NCBI GenBank assembly: GCA_021731425.1
Contig: JAKFXJ010000160.1
Span: forward strand, 1-5,018
Length of the DNA: 5,018 bases
Reading direction: 5' to 3'
Source: Limnohabitans sp.
GTDB lineage: Bacteria > Pseudomonadota > Gammaproteobacteria > Burkholderiales > Burkholderiaceae_C
The notes beneath the pieces are model-generated. The model did not search any database. It saw nothing but the letters and a program-made list of their open reading frames with translations, and was not told the origin of the DNA. Numbering within the stretch: the stretch's first letter is position 1; every line of letters starts with the position of its first letter. Both the position numbers and the translations under genes were made by a program. Of this stretch, positions 4,908 through 5,018 are shown piece after piece.

Positions 4908-5018
4908 ATGACCTCCCCCACCGACAAAGCCACCGCCAGCGCCGCAGCTGCTCCCGCCGAACACAAAGTCAGCAACTTCCTGCGCCAAATCATTGAAAAC
5001 GATCTGGAAAAAGGCACC
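4908..5018 (+). CDS. glnS: Glutaminyl-tRNA synthetase, N-terminal 37 codons (runs off right edge)
   Basis: Class I aminoacyl-tRNA synthetase that charges tRNA(Gln) with glutamine in the cytoplasm. Only the first 37 residues are visible: a low-complexity Ala/Thr/Pro leader (1-18) and then SNFLRQIIENDLEKGT (22-37), the conserved N-terminal helix that precedes the Rossmann fold in bacterial GlnRS. The catalytic HIGH- and KMSKS-like motifs would lie beyond the window. ATG at 4908 is the only reasonable start, since it directly follows the TAAAAT box. It is divergent from the lipoprotein gene. The identification rests on a short segment, but that segment is characteristic. Confidence 0.88.
   Translation, partial: MTSPTDKATASAAAAPAEHKVSNFLRQIIENDLEKGT

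Overview
This is ordinary, GC-rich chromosomal DNA, most likely from a betaproteobacterium of the order Burkholderiales and possibly the family Comamonadaceae. The assignment rests on the strong GC bias at third codon positions, the glutaminyl-tRNA synthetase N-terminus at the right edge, and the TAAAAT box placed directly against that gene's start. It is an inference from sequence style, not a database result. I see no phage, insertion sequence, CRISPR array, toxin-antitoxin pair, tRNA or rRNA.

Left part (1-2274, all minus strand): a probable three-gene operon, transcribed right to left. It contains an MFS transporter of the MFS_3/DHA3 type, a SnoaL-like (NTF2-fold) protein, and a crotonase-fold (enoyl-CoA hydratase/isomerase) enzyme cut by the left edge. 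The gaps are 26 and 31 bases. The crotonase seems to lack both catalytic glutamates of classical enoyl-CoA hydratase but has an acid at the position used by dienoyl-CoA isomerases. The set suggests minor acyl-CoA or small-molecule metabolism with an exporter, but no substrate can be named. An 8+8 bp perfect inverted repeat lies just upstream of the transporter.

Middle (2398-3222, minus): uppP/bacA, the undecaprenyl-diphosphatase that recycles the lipid carrier for cell-wall synthesis. It starts at GTG behind a strong ribosome binding site. Its upstream region (3223-3345) carries divergent promoter signals for uppP and for a plus-strand pair.

Right part: the plus-strand pair is a small DUF2306-type membrane protein (3346-3753) and, 3 bases later, a membrane-anchored retropepsin-like aspartic protease (3757-4272). 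Facing it on the minus strand is a small proline/histidine-rich predicted lipoprotein (4341-4745). After a 162-base divergent intergenic region, glnS begins on the plus strand at 4908 and runs off the right edge. Its transcript may be leaderless.

The genes do not form one pathway. They are housekeeping genes (uppP, glnS), envelope-associated genes (DUF2306, protease, lipoprotein) and one accessory metabolic operon. I found no convincing new biological system. The observations most worth checking are small: the operator-like palindrome, the crotonase active site, the possible leaderless glnS start and the repeat-bearing lipoprotein.
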